From SAR202 cluster bacterium (GTDB lineage Bacteria > Chloroflexota > Dehalococcoidia > Lucifugimonadales > UBA2962): a stretch of 64,000 bases of DNA. The DNA lies in the NCBI GenBank assembly GCA_009392275.1, contig VFGV01000008.1, positions 34,501-98,500 on the forward strand, given 5' to 3'. Below the pieces are notes generated by a model. It did no database searches. It was not told where the DNA came from and saw only the letters and a program-made list of their open reading frames with translations. This document shows positions 1 through 10,888 of the stretch, one piece after another (positions within the stretch are counted from its first letter, which is position 1; each line of letters begins with the position of its first letter). Position numbers and translations under genes: made by a program.

Positions 1-176
1 TATACTATGGTAGGCAATACTAAATCTATTTTGCAACCCTTATATGGTGAGATAATAAGTGTTTAGTGAAAATATGCACAATTCAATACTATAAAAATAG
101 AAACTAATAGTGTAGCGAGGGCATTAACAGATCTGTTTACTAGAAATACTTTAGACAGTCACGTAGTAAGAAAGAG

Positions 177-1037
177 TTATGACTTTGGAAAATTACCACT
201 CTCTGCTTGAGATCTCCAAAAGGCAGCCCCATCCTCATCTCCACCACCACTACGACTAAATATATCGGTACCAGCAGTAAATCCGCCATCCACTGGCAGG
301 AGAGCTCCGTTAATAAATGAAGCTTCATCAGATGCTAAAAATAAAATAGCATTCGCCAAGTCAATAGGATTGCCAATACGCCTCATTGGATTAATATCAG
401 CAAGACGAGGTGCCAAATCTGGATCTGCATCAAACGTAGGTTTCCAAAAATCTGTCCTGGTTGTGTAAGGCGCAACTATATTAGACCGAACACCTTTTTT
501 ACCATATTGTATAGCTATGTTCTTGGTAAACATTTCTACGCCAGCTTTGGCTGCAGCATATGCCGGCAAGCCCATTCCGGTCATGCCATTAACTGAAGAA
601 AGATTTACTATAGACGCGCCAGGCCTCGCCTCGGCACTCTCAAGCAACTTAGGCATCGCAGCACGGCAACAATAGTAAGTCGGCTTCAGAGCAAAATCAA
701 AATTGAAATTCCATGTTTCCTCATCAAGTTCATTGATTAGGTCATCACCCTTTCCACCACCAACATTATTAACCAAGGTATCTAAACTTCCAAAACATTC
801 TATTGCTTTAGCCACCATCGAGCTAGCATCATCTGGTACGCGTACATCTAACTTACTATACTCGGCGTGACCACCAAAGCCTCTAATCTTTTCTATAATA
901 TTTGCAGATCGCTCCGGATCAAGATCTGCAATCAAAACTGATGCACCCTCTTGTGCAAACCTAATGGCAGTTTCTCCTCCAATACCCGATCCTCCTCCAG
1001 TAACAATTGCAACCCTGTTTTCCATCCTACCAGCCAT
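177..1037 (-). CDS. SDR-family NAD(P)-dependent oxidoreductase
   Basis: GRMENRVAIVTGGGSGIGGE Rossmann motif, YAAAKAG active site. Start moved to ATG at 1037 because AAGGAG lies 6 nt upstream; the ORF track runs to 1091. Confidence 0.9.
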   Translation of the reverse strand: MAGRMENRVAIVTGGGSGIGGETAIRFAQEGASVLIADLDPERSANIIEKIRGFGGHAEYSKLDVRVPDDASSMVAKAIECFGSLDTLVNNVGGGKGDDLINELDEETWNFNFDFALKPTYYCCRAAMPKLLESAEARPGASIVNLSSVNGMTGMGLPAYAAAKAGVEMFTKNIAIQYGKKGVRSNIVAPYTTRTDFWKPTFDADPDLAPRLADINPMRRIGNPIDLANAILFLASDEASFINGALLPVDGGFTAGTDIFSRSGGGDEDGAAFWRSQAESGNFPKS

Positions 1038-1125
1038 GCATTTCTCCTTAATATCAAGAGAGCTAGAAAACAATGATTCCAGCTCTCTCAAAAACTATCT
1101 ATTTTTACTTATTCATTAGGCATTG

Positions 1126-2307
1126 CTAATTTTTTTTATCATATTCTGCTTGTGAAATATCCATAGACCTGGCACGTTCATCCATAAAAAATTGTCTTTT
1201 ATCCGCATACCATTTCTGTGAAAACTCAACGCCATCCAACTGACCTTTAAATTTCGGCATCACATACCTTGCTATAAGCTCATAACTACGAAGGACTTCT
1301 TCTCGTGTTCCCCACTCTGTAGCCTGAATCATATATCCTCCGAAACCTCCAGAAACCTCATCGATCCTTTTGATAGCTTCAACAACATCGTCAGGTGTTC
1401 CCACGACCCAATTGCCTCCTTCAACCATCATTTCGACTAATTGATCTCGAGACGCATTTGGATACGGAGAAGGAGTACCCAGAGTATCCTCAAAGTAATC
1501 GCGTTGATACCATAGAGCTCTCTCTTTAATCTGTTTCATGGCTTCTTTTTTACTATCAGCCACATGAGTATGTAGCACGATCCTCCAATCCTCTCGATTC
1601 ATCGTGTTACCATGCTTTTCAGCTTCCGCCTCCGCAATCTTCCAAAAGTCTTTTAGAGTCACCTTTGCAGTATCTGCGCCTTTACCTCGATCGGCTACAG
1701 CATTAAGAGACAAAACACCAGCGCCCAATCTACCGGCAGTCAACATACCTGATGGAGATTGAACAGCTGCAATTGCTATATGTGGATGAGGATGCGTATA
1801 TGGCCTTAAATGAACATGAGCTTCTTCTAAGGTAAACCATTTAGATTTATGTGTAATTGGTTCGGTCTCCGTCATCAACCGCTTAATCAACCAAGCTGCT
1901 TCTTGCATCATTGGCCTTTGCTCAGTTGGAACAATACCCATCATGTGAGCATCTCCTGTTAAAGCACCTGGACCTACTCCAAGCATAACTCTCCCTCTAC
2001 TATGATGGTCCAGCTGTATATACCTATTTGCAGTCATTAAAGGATGATGATATGGAAGACTGCTGACCCCACTTCCCAGTTTGAGTGTCTTTGTACGCTC
2101 AACAGCAGCAGCTATAAATAATTCTGGAGAGGAAATAGTTTCCCAGCCAGCACTATGGTGTTCCCCTATCCATGCTTCATCATAGCCAAGATGATCTAAC
2201 CATTCCATAAGTTCCAAGTCTCTATGATAAGCTAAGTTTGGGTTTTCACCCAACGCATGGAATGGAGCCATAAATATACCGAACTTCAACCTAGGTGGCA
2301 GTGCCAT
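1126..2307 (-). CDS. LLM class (luciferase-like) flavin-dependent oxidoreductase
   Basis: Bacterial luciferase-like features: EAWIGEHHSAGWE, RVMLGVGPGALTGD. Confidence 0.9.
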   Translation of the reverse strand: MALPPRLKFGIFMAPFHALGENPNLAYHRDLELMEWLDHLGYDEAWIGEHHSAGWETISSPELFIAAAVERTKTLKLGSGVSSLPYHHPLMTANRYIQLDHHSRGRVMLGVGPGALTGDAHMMGIVPTEQRPMMQEAAWLIKRLMTETEPITHKSKWFTLEEAHVHLRPYTHPHPHIAIAAVQSPSGMLTAGRLGAGVLSLNAVADRGKGADTAKVTLKDFWKIAEAEAEKHGNTMNREDWRIVLHTHVADSKKEAMKQIKERALWYQRDYFEDTLGTPSPYPNASRDQLVEMMVEGGNWVVGTPDDVVEAIKRIDEVSGGFGGYMIQATEWGTREEVLRSYELIARYVMPKFKGQLDGVEFSQKWYADKRQFFMDERARSMDISQAEYDKKN

Positions 2308-2380
2308 TTAGAACTCCTCTGTTTTTAATTATTGCGAGAATTCTAGCATAGGGCAGAGCTCATTTCCAACAGCAAATATA

Positions 2381-4105
2381 CTAGCCATGCGGATCGTAAA
2401 AACCACGCTCATCAAGTAACGATTTAACCTTGTCAACGAATGATCCATATGGCACCTTGTCAATTTGGTCAGAATCCCTTGCTTTGACCTCTAGAACATT
2501 ATCTTTAAGGTTTCTTAAACTGACAACAATACGAATTGGCATGCCCATCAAATCAGCGTCCTTAAACTTAACCCCCACAGATTCATTTCTATCATCATAT
2601 AAAACCTCCAATCCGACTTCATGAAGATCTGATTGTACTTGTTCAGCAATTTTAGAGATCTCAGGTTTCTCCGCATCAATTGCAATTAAGTGGACTTGGT
2701 AAGGAGCGATTGCTACTGGAAATTTTATTCCATTGTCATCATTGTGCTGTTCAATCGCTGCGGCAAGCAATCTCCCTAATCCAATCCCGTAGCAACCCAT
2801 AACAATCGGCTTCAATTGACCTGATTCATCGGCAAATGTAGCACCAATACTTTTACTAAAACTGTCCCCTAATTTAAAAACATGACCGACCTCAATACCC
2901 CTCTTTATCGCAAGTTTTTCACCAGTACAGTTTACACATGCCTGACCCTCGGTCGCTTGTGCCAGGTCTGATACCACATCCGCCTTAAAATCTCGTGGAT
3001 AATTAACATTAATTAAATGAACCTCTTGCTTATTGCCACCTGCGACAAAATTGCTTCCGAGCATTAAAGATTCATCGGCTATTATCCTAAATCCATTTAT
3101 ACCTACTGGAGAAATATAACCTTTACTTAAGCCATGTTTCTCAATATCTTTTGCAGCAGCCAACCTTATTTCAGAAACCCCTAAAACAGATTTCAATTTA
3201 ACTTCATTAACTTCTAAATCACCTCTTATAACGACCAATATCAATTCGGCGCCGGACATATAACATAAAGTTTTTATGGTTTTATGCGTTGGAATACTCA
3301 AGAAATCAGTCAATCCAGCTATACTGGTGACTTTCGGCGTACTAACTTCGGACAGATCGGACTGATTATCTTCAGAATAATCTACGGGATCAAACACTGC
3401 CTTCTCAACATTGGCATAATAACCACAAGCTTCACAAATCACAATTGTATCTTCACCAGAATCAGCTAGAAGAACAAACTCATGAGAATCCTTACCGCCG
3501 ATTGCCCCGCTATCAGCTTCTACTTGAATCACATTTAAACCACATCTTTTATAAATTGCCTTATATGCTTTTACCATTTTTTGATAACTCAAATCTAATT
3601 CTTCATTAGAAATATCTAGCGAATAAGCATCTTTCATGTCAAATTCCCTAACTCGCATCAAGCCTCCTCTAGGCCTAGGCTCATCTCTGAATTTGGTATG
3701 TATTTGATAAAGTATTTTAGGCAAATCGCGATATGATGACACGTGAGCTTTTACAATTGCAGTAAGCTCTTCTTCGTGAGTTGGCGCTACGACAAGTTTC
3801 CTGCCTTTTCGATCAATTAAAGTGAAAAGATCATCACCAAATGCATCAGTTCTACCAGTGGTATCCCACAATTCCTTAGGCTGAAGAATTGATAATCTTA
3901 ATTCTTGGGAACCAGCTGAATTCATCTCTTGGCGTATTATTTCCTCTATCTTTCGAAGCGATTTCCACGCCAACGGGAGATACCCATAAATCCCCGCGCC
4001 TACCTGATAAATCATAGCTGATCGCAACATTAGCTTATGGCTAATTAATTCGACTTCAGCCGGATTATCACGATGAGTTTTTCCTAATAATTCACTTATT
4101 TTCAA
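2381..4105 (-). CDS. proS: Proline--tRNA ligase, bacterial type with YbaK-like insertion
   Basis: MRSAMIYQVGAGIYGYLPLAWKSLRKIEEIIRQEM, VMGCYGIGLGRLLAAAIEQ class II aaRS motifs. Confidence 0.97.
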   Translation of the reverse strand: MKISELLGKTHRDNPAEVELISHKLMLRSAMIYQVGAGIYGYLPLAWKSLRKIEEIIRQEMNSAGSQELRLSILQPKELWDTTGRTDAFGDDLFTLIDRKGRKLVVAPTHEEELTAIVKAHVSSYRDLPKILYQIHTKFRDEPRPRGGLMRVREFDMKDAYSLDISNEELDLSYQKMVKAYKAIYKRCGLNVIQVEADSGAIGGKDSHEFVLLADSGEDTIVICEACGYYANVEKAVFDPVDYSEDNQSDLSEVSTPKVTSIAGLTDFLSIPTHKTIKTLCYMSGAELILVVIRGDLEVNEVKLKSVLGVSEIRLAAAKDIEKHGLSKGYISPVGINGFRIIADESLMLGSNFVAGGNKQEVHLINVNYPRDFKADVVSDLAQATEGQACVNCTGEKLAIKRGIEVGHVFKLGDSFSKSIGATFADESGQLKPIVMGCYGIGLGRLLAAAIEQHNDDNGIKFPVAIAPYQVHLIAIDAEKPEISKIAEQVQSDLHEVGLEVLYDDRNESVGVKFKDADLMGMPIRIVVSLRNLKDNVLEVKARDSDQIDKVPYGSFVDKVKSLLDERGFYDPHG

Positions 4106-4243
4106 AACAACACACTTTTAAATTAATATCCTGTCTATTTACATAGGGGAGCCAAGTCATCAGTTCATATCAATTTATATGCTTATCAAAACGAATTAAC
4201 AAAAGCTTGAAATGAAATTATTCAGTTTCTATAATTGACCAGC

Positions 4244-5383
4244 CTAAGCCTTAATAAGTTCTTTCTCAACTTCAGTGATTTCATCCATTAGAGCGCTTAG
4301 CATATCTTCCTCTTGAACAATTTTCGACTTTTTACCTTTTCGGAAAATTATCGCTCTTCCAACTCCTGCCGCTATTCCTACATCAGCATCTTTTGCTTCT
4401 CCTGGCCCATTCACTTCACACCCCATAACCGCAACTTTTACCGGCGTCTTTGTTTTCCTTAAAAGGTCCTCTACTGTGTTGGCGAGCTTTCTTATATCAA
4501 CATCTGCACGTCCGCAACTGGGACATGCAACTAATGTAGCACCTTCTTTCCTTAACCCCAAAGACTTCAAGATCTCTAGGCCAGTAATGATCTCTTCGTT
4601 TGGTTCATCAGACAAGGAGACTCGTATAGTATCCCCAATGCCGTCGTATAAAAGTATTCCTAATCCAATTGAGCTACGTATACTGCCACCTTTTGCGGTT
4701 CCAGCCTCCGTGATTCCTAAATGCAATGGGTATGGAACCAAGTTAGCCATCCTTCGATACGCTTCGACGGTAGTGTCAATATCGAATGCCTTCAAAGAAA
4801 TTTTTATTAAGTCAAAATCTAAATTCTCTAGAATACCTATCTCCCATAAACCAGTTTCAACCATGTGGTCGACGATAGTAAATTGTCCTTCTACAACGTC
4901 ACCGGCTTTTGGAAGTTCATTAACTCCATCAGTGTGTCTTGAAATCCCTCCAGTTAAACCAATTTTTCCAACTGGGGGAAGGCTGCCAAAATTAACTCCT
5001 ATCCTAATAGGTACTGACCTTTCTTTGGAAGCCTTTACTATTTCCTCAACTTTAGTTCGATCTCTAATATTGCCTGGATTCAACCTTAAGCAATCTACGC
5101 CACTTTCCAATGACTTAAGTGCTAATTGATGGTGAAAATGGATGTCAGCTACTATTGGTATTTTTACTTGTTTCTTTATTTCAGCCAAAGCTTCTGCTGC
5201 CTCCATATCCGGAACAGCACATCTAACAATTTGACAGCCCACTTCTTCCAAACCTTTAATCTGTGATACTGTGGCCTTTACATCTCTGGTATCAGTTTTG
5301 GTCATAGACTGAACACTTATTTGCGCGTCACCACCAATTTTGACGCCACCGACGTTAATAGATTTAGTAATTCTTCTTTTCAT
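4244..5383 (-). CDS. ispG: 4-hydroxy-3-methylbut-2-en-1-yl diphosphate synthase (flavodoxin)
   Basis: GGDAQISVQSMTKTDT, VACPSCGRADVD, VMGCEVNGPGEAKDADVGIA. Start placed at the internal ATG at 5383. Confidence 0.97.
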   Translation of the reverse strand: MKRRITKSINVGGVKIGGDAQISVQSMTKTDTRDVKATVSQIKGLEEVGCQIVRCAVPDMEAAEALAEIKKQVKIPIVADIHFHHQLALKSLESGVDCLRLNPGNIRDRTKVEEIVKASKERSVPIRIGVNFGSLPPVGKIGLTGGISRHTDGVNELPKAGDVVEGQFTIVDHMVETGLWEIGILENLDFDLIKISLKAFDIDTTVEAYRRMANLVPYPLHLGITEAGTAKGGSIRSSIGLGILLYDGIGDTIRVSLSDEPNEEIITGLEILKSLGLRKEGATLVACPSCGRADVDIRKLANTVEDLLRKTKTPVKVAVMGCEVNGPGEAKDADVGIAAGVGRAIIFRKGKKSKIVQEEDMLSALMDEITEVEKELIKA

Positions 5384-5449
5384 ATGCAAAGCTTTTTATT
5401 TAATCTTTAATCCCAGTTATGCATTTTAATTATTTTACCTAAGGACAGA

Positions 5450-6649
5450 TTAATTCAGTATACTGTCTCCACTCAATATTTTTAATACATCTCTGTAACT
5501 TATTACTAATATAAGCGCTAAGAGTAATACAAAGCCTATGAGATGTGTTTTGCCTTCTAAAGTAGGAGGCAACTTTTTTCCCCCTCTAGCAATTTCGATT
5601 AAAACAAATAAAAGCCTACCTCCATCCAACGCAGGTATAGGAAGAAGGTTCAATATGCCGAGACTAACGCTGAGTAAACCCGCTATCTGAAATACCGAAG
5701 CAAATCCAAACTCGTCCACTACCTGACCTGTTATTTGGGCTATTCCAATCGGACCTGCAAACCCAGGATCACTGCGTTGTTTAATTCCTTGGGTAACTCC
5801 GTCTTTAGTAGATACAAAAATATTTTTAATCATGTCAAGAGATAAAGGTATGCTTGTGAAAAATGATTCTGATTCTTTGCGTATTATAGGGTTTACAATC
5901 CCAATAGTTACACCTATAGCACCTTGAATCAAAGTGTCGCCAATTTCTAAATCTGGATTATATTTGATAGCATCATCTATAGAAATTTCGGTTTTAGGGT
6001 CAACAACAATTGCTACAACTTTTAATTCGGGTGGCTCATCTCGTGGTACTAATTCAATTATTTCAGTAACTGCTAACTCAGGAGTTGAATTAAACCCGGT
6101 AATCAAATTACTGCGCCTAACCATTAATCTAATCGCATTACCCTTGCTGTCGCCAATTGATTTTACAAGATCATCGGGTACGTCTATCTGTTCATCATTT
6201 ATTGCTAATATAGTATCTCCATACTTCAAACCAGCTTGTTGGGCAGGCGAATTAGGTGCGACAGAATTAACCATCACCTCACTATGTACTAATTTGTCAT
6301 GAGGCAACATAAAAAGTATGGAAAATATAATCACTGGCAATATGAGATTCATTATGGGTCCAGCGACTAATATCGTCACCCGTTTCCAACTAGCCTGTGT
6401 TGCAAAGCTATCAGGACCATCAGGGTCTTCCTCACCTAGTAGTTTAACGAAACCACCCAAAGGAATAAGATTAATCGAATAAATGGTTCCCTTGTAATTG
6501 ACACCAAATATCCTTGGAGGGAACCCAAACCCAAATTCTTTTACAGTGACTCCAAACCACTTTGCGGTCACAAAATGGCCTAACTCATGAATAAAAATTA
6601 ATATCCCTAGAACGGGAAATATCAGTAACCAACTTGGTAAATCTATCAA
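5450..6649 (-). CDS. rseP: RIP metalloprotease RseP (site-2 protease, PDZ domain)
   Basis: HELGHFVTAKWFGV zinc site, PDZ-like segment, LLPIPALDGGRLLF. Confidence 0.95.
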   Translation of the reverse strand: MIDLPSWLLIFPVLGILIFIHELGHFVTAKWFGVTVKEFGFGFPPRIFGVNYKGTIYSINLIPLGGFVKLLGEEDPDGPDSFATQASWKRVTILVAGPIMNLILPVIIFSILFMLPHDKLVHSEVMVNSVAPNSPAQQAGLKYGDTILAINDEQIDVPDDLVKSIGDSKGNAIRLMVRRSNLITGFNSTPELAVTEIIELVPRDEPPELKVVAIVVDPKTEISIDDAIKYNPDLEIGDTLIQGAIGVTIGIVNPIIRKESESFFTSIPLSLDMIKNIFVSTKDGVTQGIKQRSDPGFAGPIGIAQITGQVVDEFGFASVFQIAGLLSVSLGILNLLPIPALDGGRLLFVLIEIARGGKKLPPTLEGKTHLIGFVLLLALILVISYRDVLKILSGDSILN

Positions 6650-6681
6650 TAGCAGTCCTTTAGGATTTTAGAATTCATTAT

Positions 6682-7827
6682 TCACTTATGGTTGATTATT
6701 TCTTTAACCTTACTTCTACCCCATTCAGCCGCGTTTAAGTACTCTTGTGGGGTTTTTGCATCTTCATTGCTAGACGCTTGCAATGCTTCTTTTATGACTG
6801 TGGGAATATCATAAAAACTTATAGTACCCTTTAGAAAGCTCTCAACTGCCGCCTCATCAGCACCACACAACACGGCTGGAAAAGTGCCAAATTTACTCCC
6901 ATATTGTAAACCTAGTGAAAAACATGGATATTGATCCACATCTACAGATTCGAAATTTAAAGATCCTAATTTAACAGGATCAAATCGCATCAAATCTGGA
7001 TTATCAAGCCGATCTGGATACAATAACGCATATTGTATAGGCAACTTCATATCCGGTGGACTTATCTGTGCCTTTACAGACCCATCCTGAAATTCAACCA
7101 TCGAATGTATCATGCTTTCAGGATGAATGACTACTTCAATTTGATCCCATTCAACACCAAACAACCATTTTGCCTCGATAACCTCAAAAGCTTTATTCAT
7201 CAGAGTTGCTGAATCTATAGTAATTTTAGGTCCCATGCTCCACGTAGGGTGCTTTAATGCAAGTTGAGGGGTTATTTTCTTTTTTTGAACGTCAGTCATA
7301 CCTCTCATCGCTCCACCTGACGCGGTTATAAAGAGCCTAGATATAGACTGTTCCTCACCCCGAAGACATTGCCAAATCGCGTTAGGCTCACTATCTACTG
7401 GAAATATCATGCAGTTATTTTCAGTTGCAATTTTCATCAACATTTCACCAGCCATTACAACCGATTCTTTGTTGGCTAAGGCTACATTCTTGCCAGCTTG
7501 TAGAGCCTGTATAGTTGGGATTAAAGCAACATCTCCGACTGTAGCAGTTACCACCAAATCAACATCCTCATCTGTAACCATATCTTCATATGAACAATTT
7601 TTAGTTTCACCTATCATTTCAGTTTTCATTTGCTCAGATAGCTGAGAACAATTAAAAAGTTTTGGCTTAAACTCATCTATTTGGGATTTCAAAAGCTCTG
7701 TAGAGTTATGGGCTGAAAGAGCCACAATTTTAATTCGATCAGGAAATCTCCTGGCAATGTCCAATGTTTGCGTACCGATAGATCCAGTAGATCCTAGTAA
7801 AGCTACGCCTATCATACTATCGTCCAT
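6682..7827 (-). CDS. dxr: 1-deoxy-D-xylulose-5-phosphate reductoisomerase
   Basis: LLGSTGSIGTQTLDI, NKESVVMAGE, PVDSEPNAIWQCL, SATLMNKAFEVIEA. Confidence 0.97.
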   Translation of the reverse strand: MDDSMIGVALLGSTGSIGTQTLDIARRFPDRIKIVALSAHNSTELLKSQIDEFKPKLFNCSQLSEQMKTEMIGETKNCSYEDMVTDEDVDLVVTATVGDVALIPTIQALQAGKNVALANKESVVMAGEMLMKIATENNCMIFPVDSEPNAIWQCLRGEEQSISRLFITASGGAMRGMTDVQKKKITPQLALKHPTWSMGPKITIDSATLMNKAFEVIEAKWLFGVEWDQIEVVIHPESMIHSMVEFQDGSVKAQISPPDMKLPIQYALLYPDRLDNPDLMRFDPVKLGSLNFESVDVDQYPCFSLGLQYGSKFGTFPAVLCGADEAAVESFLKGTISFYDIPTVIKEALQASSNEDAKTPQEYLNAAEWGRSKVKEIINHK

Positions 7828-8753
7828 AAAACAAAAAAATACCCCACAAACAAACTAATTAAAATAGAATCCATTCTATCCAATATGCCTCCGTGACCAG
7901 GAATTAAAGATCCAGAATCTTTTACACCTACTATTCGCTTTAAACTTGACTCTAATAAATCTCCAAATAACGCTGAGAAATAAATGACCACGCCAAATCC
8001 AATCGACTTACCTAAATTAGCATGCAAATCGAATAAGTAATAGAGTGCGATAGATGCAATGATTGCAAATGTAAGACCAGCCACACCGCCTTCCCATGTT
8101 TTTGAAGGAGAGATTTTTGGAGCAAGCTTACGTTTCCCAAACAATGAACCAAAAATGTAACTAGCCACGTCTGTTGCAGCCACAAGAATAATTATAGAGT
8201 AGATCCAGTCTCTTCCACCTTGCAAATCATTCAATAATAATCCGAAAGAAAGCAATCCTCCAATGATTAACGGCACCACAGAATACTTTGTAATTCCGAT
8301 AAAAATGTGTGATAACTTTCTTGCTAAGTTCGATTTTATTGCCCACTCACCCAAAAAGGTAAACGGATTTATAATACAAGGGATAGAAGCTAAAACTGGA
8401 AAGACTGTAAACATAAAATCATAATCTTCAAGGTATAAGTGTACTGAAACGACTAGAGCCCCTGACCAAATCGAACAAATATATTGGATTGGTTTTTGCT
8501 TTTTCCTAGTAACTAAGTTAGCTAACTCCCACCCTCCCAGAACTGCACAAACTGTTAGCAGTGCAGTTAACCACCAATCGCCAGCCCAAATTATTAAAAA
8601 AGTCACCGGGACAAGAAAAGCAGTAACAGCAGTCCGAATAAAAAAATTCCGTACCTTAGGGTTCTTTGCCTGCAAACTTATGCAAAACCTCCAGAGTCCT
8701 TCCAACGACAAACCTGCCTTTTTATTCAAACCTTTCAGTAAATCAGCGGTCAA
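7812..8753 (-). CDS. cdsA: Phosphatidate cytidylyltransferase
   Basis: Multi-TM; C-terminal signature SSLKRIVGVKDSGSLIPGHGGILDRMDSILI. Confidence 0.95.
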   Translation of the reverse strand: MTADLLKGLNKKAGLSLEGLWRFCISLQAKNPKVRNFFIRTAVTAFLVPVTFLIIWAGDWWLTALLTVCAVLGGWELANLVTRKKQKPIQYICSIWSGALVVSVHLYLEDYDFMFTVFPVLASIPCIINPFTFLGEWAIKSNLARKLSHIFIGITKYSVVPLIIGGLLSFGLLLNDLQGGRDWIYSIIILVAATDVASYIFGSLFGKRKLAPKISPSKTWEGGVAGLTFAIIASIALYYLFDLHANLGKSIGFGVVIYFSALFGDLLESSLKRIVGVKDSGSLIPGHGGILDRMDSILISLFVGYFFVLWTIV

Positions 8754-8768
8754 AAAAATATAATTCCG

Positions 8769-9470
8769 CTATGTTACAGTCTTATTAAGCGCACCAAATT
8801 TTCGTTTTCTACGACTATACTCAGTAAACGCATTTTTTAATTCAATTTCATCAAAATCAGGCCAACAAACTGGACTTGAATAATATTCGCTATAGCTTGC
8901 CTGCCATATCATGAAGTTACTTATTCTCATTTCACCTGCAGTCCTTATTATCAAATCCGGATCAGGCATTCCTGCAGTGTAGAGCTCACTTGATAAAGTT
9001 TCTTCAGTTATCTCTTCAGGTTTGATCTTTGATTCTACAAGACTTCGTACAGCATTAACTATTTCGTCTCTTCCGCCATAGTCGAAAGCAACATTTAAAT
9101 TAATCACACTATTACTACTAGTTAAATTAACGCTATCTTTAATAGCTTTCTGCAATCTTACTGGTAGCCTGTCAATCCGACCCAAATGCCGTATCCTAAC
9201 ACCTTCTTTATGCATTTCTGCAGTTTCATTAACAATCGAATCTGACAAAATCTGCAACAAGCTGTCAACCTCGTCTACAGGCCTATCCCAATTTTCAGTT
9301 GAAAATGCGTATAGGCTTACATATTCGACATTTTCCATTATAAGTTGACGGACAACTCGACGAATGTTCTGTGTGCCTGCTATATGACCTTCCGCACGAC
9401 TTAATCCCTTGTTTTGGGCCCATCTGCCATTACCGTCCATAATTATAGCTACATGCTTTAAACTACTCAT
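8769..9470 (-). CDS. uppS: Isoprenyl transferase (undecaprenyl diphosphate synthase family)
   Basis: HVAIIMDGNGRWAQNKGL, SLYAFSTENWDRP, DLIIRTAGEMRISNF. Confidence 0.96.
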   Translation of the reverse strand: MSSLKHVAIIMDGNGRWAQNKGLSRAEGHIAGTQNIRRVVRQLIMENVEYVSLYAFSTENWDRPVDEVDSLLQILSDSIVNETAEMHKEGVRIRHLGRIDRLPVRLQKAIKDSVNLTSSNSVINLNVAFDYGGRDEIVNAVRSLVESKIKPEEITEETLSSELYTAGMPDPDLIIRTAGEMRISNFMIWQASYSEYYSSPVCWPDFDEIELKNAFTEYSRRKRKFGALNKTVT

Positions 9471-9525
9471 AGTTTTGTAACCTGATGTAGCATCAGTTGA
9501 TTTGAGCTACAATAATTTGTGCTCA

Positions 9526-10086
9526 TTAAACTTCTAAAACTTCCGATTCTTTTGCAGATTTACAATCGTTCATTTTAGCAACGTATTCATCTGTAATTGC
9601 TTGGATATCATTTTGAGCCCTAAAACTTTCATCTTTCCCTATTTCGCCATCGTTAACAGACTGTTTCAAAGCATCTACAGCATTACGCCTGATATTGCGA
9701 ATTGCTATGTGTCCTTCTTCGGTCTTTTTACCTACTGTCTTAACTAACTCTAAACGCCTTTCCTCCGACAGTGCGGGCAATACAATTCTGATTAATTCAC
9801 CATCATTATTGGGAGTCAAGCCTATATCCGAAGCCATTATTGCTTTCTCTACATCCTGTAAAACAGTAGGATCCCAAACTTGGATTTGTAAAACTCTTGC
9901 TTCCGGAACGGTTATGGTAGCAAGTTGGTTTAATGGAGTTTCAACATCGTAATAATTAACATTTATAGCTTCGATCAAAGCTGGGTTGGCACGACCAGTC
10001 CTGACAACGGTCAATTCTCTTTTTAGAGCATCTAAGGACTTACTCATCCTGTCTCTGCATTCACTTAAAACACTATCAATGGTCAT
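9526..10086 (-). CDS. frr: Ribosome recycling factor
   Basis: VRTGRANPALIEAINVNYYDVETPLNQLATITVPEARVL. Confidence 0.97.
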   Translation of the reverse strand: MTIDSVLSECRDRMSKSLDALKRELTVVRTGRANPALIEAINVNYYDVETPLNQLATITVPEARVLQIQVWDPTVLQDVEKAIMASDIGLTPNNDGELIRIVLPALSEERRLELVKTVGKKTEEGHIAIRNIRRNAVDALKQSVNDGEIGKDESFRAQNDIQAITDEYVAKMNDCKSAKESEVLEV

Positions 10087-10147
10087 ATCGCTCTCCTATG
10101 ACTTAAAAATTTATTCTATTAAATTATTCATCGATAAAATTAATAGT

Positions 10148-10882
10148 TTAATATGATTCTGAAACAAGTGACCCAATAGATTCTCCGTTTATTATACGGA
10201 CTAAATTTTCCGGATTATTAATATCGAAAACTCTTATAGGTAAATCATTCTCCATACATATAGACAAAGCTGTAGTATCCATTACACCTAGTCTTTTCTC
10301 TATTGCATCTTGATAGGAAATGAAATCGTATTTAGTTGAGTCGGTGTCAATATTTGGATCGGTATCGTATATGCCATCAACGGAGTATTTAGCCATCAAT
10401 AAAACATCTGCTTCAATCTCAACTGCTCTTAATGCTGCTGCTGTATCTGTAGTCATATAAGGATTACCTATACCCGCAGCAAAGATAACTACTCTCCCCT
10501 TTTCTAAATGACGAACCGCCCGTCTCCGAATATAAGGTTCTGCTACTTCTTGAACGTTAATACCTGTCTGTGTTCTTGTGTCAACTCCATGTATGCGCTC
10601 AAGACGATCTTGTAGTGACAAGCCATTTATAACTGTTGCCAGCATGCCTGCGTAATCAGCTGCCACCCTATCCATTCCTTCAGTTTCTGCCGCAGATCCA
10701 CGCCATATGTTACCTCCACCGACCACTACCCCTACTTCCACATCACAATCGCGCATTACTTTAATTTGAGCAGCTATAGAATCCACTGCGTCTGGATCTA
10801 TTCCATAGCCTCGATTGCCTTTAAATGATTCACCGCTTAATTTAAGTAAAATGCGTTTTAGGGTGGCTTTACTTGCGGCCAT
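10148..10882 (-). CDS. pyrH: UMP kinase
   Basis: [37 protein letters not shown]-like region, [20 protein letters not shown]. Confidence 0.97.
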   Translation of the reverse strand: MAASKATLKRILLKLSGESFKGNRGYGIDPDAVDSIAAQIKVMRDCDVEVGVVVGGGNIWRGSAAETEGMDRVAADYAGMLATVINGLSLQDRLERIHGVDTRTQTGINVQEVAEPYIRRRAVRHLEKGRVVIFAAGIGNPYMTTDTAAALRAVEIEADVLLMAKYSVDGIYDTDPNIDTDSTKYDFISYQDAIEKRLGVMDTTALSICMENDLPIRVFDINNPENLVRIINGESIGSLVSESY

Positions 10883-10888
10883 AAACCT

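Noticed and set aside
1-66. Short open frame YTMVGNTKSILQPLYGEIISV* at the left edge
   Set aside because: Could be the 3' end of a gene outside the window, but 21 residues are too few to support a call.
4476-5129. 217-aa plus-strand ORF
   Set aside because: Antisense shadow of ispG with no recognisable protein features.
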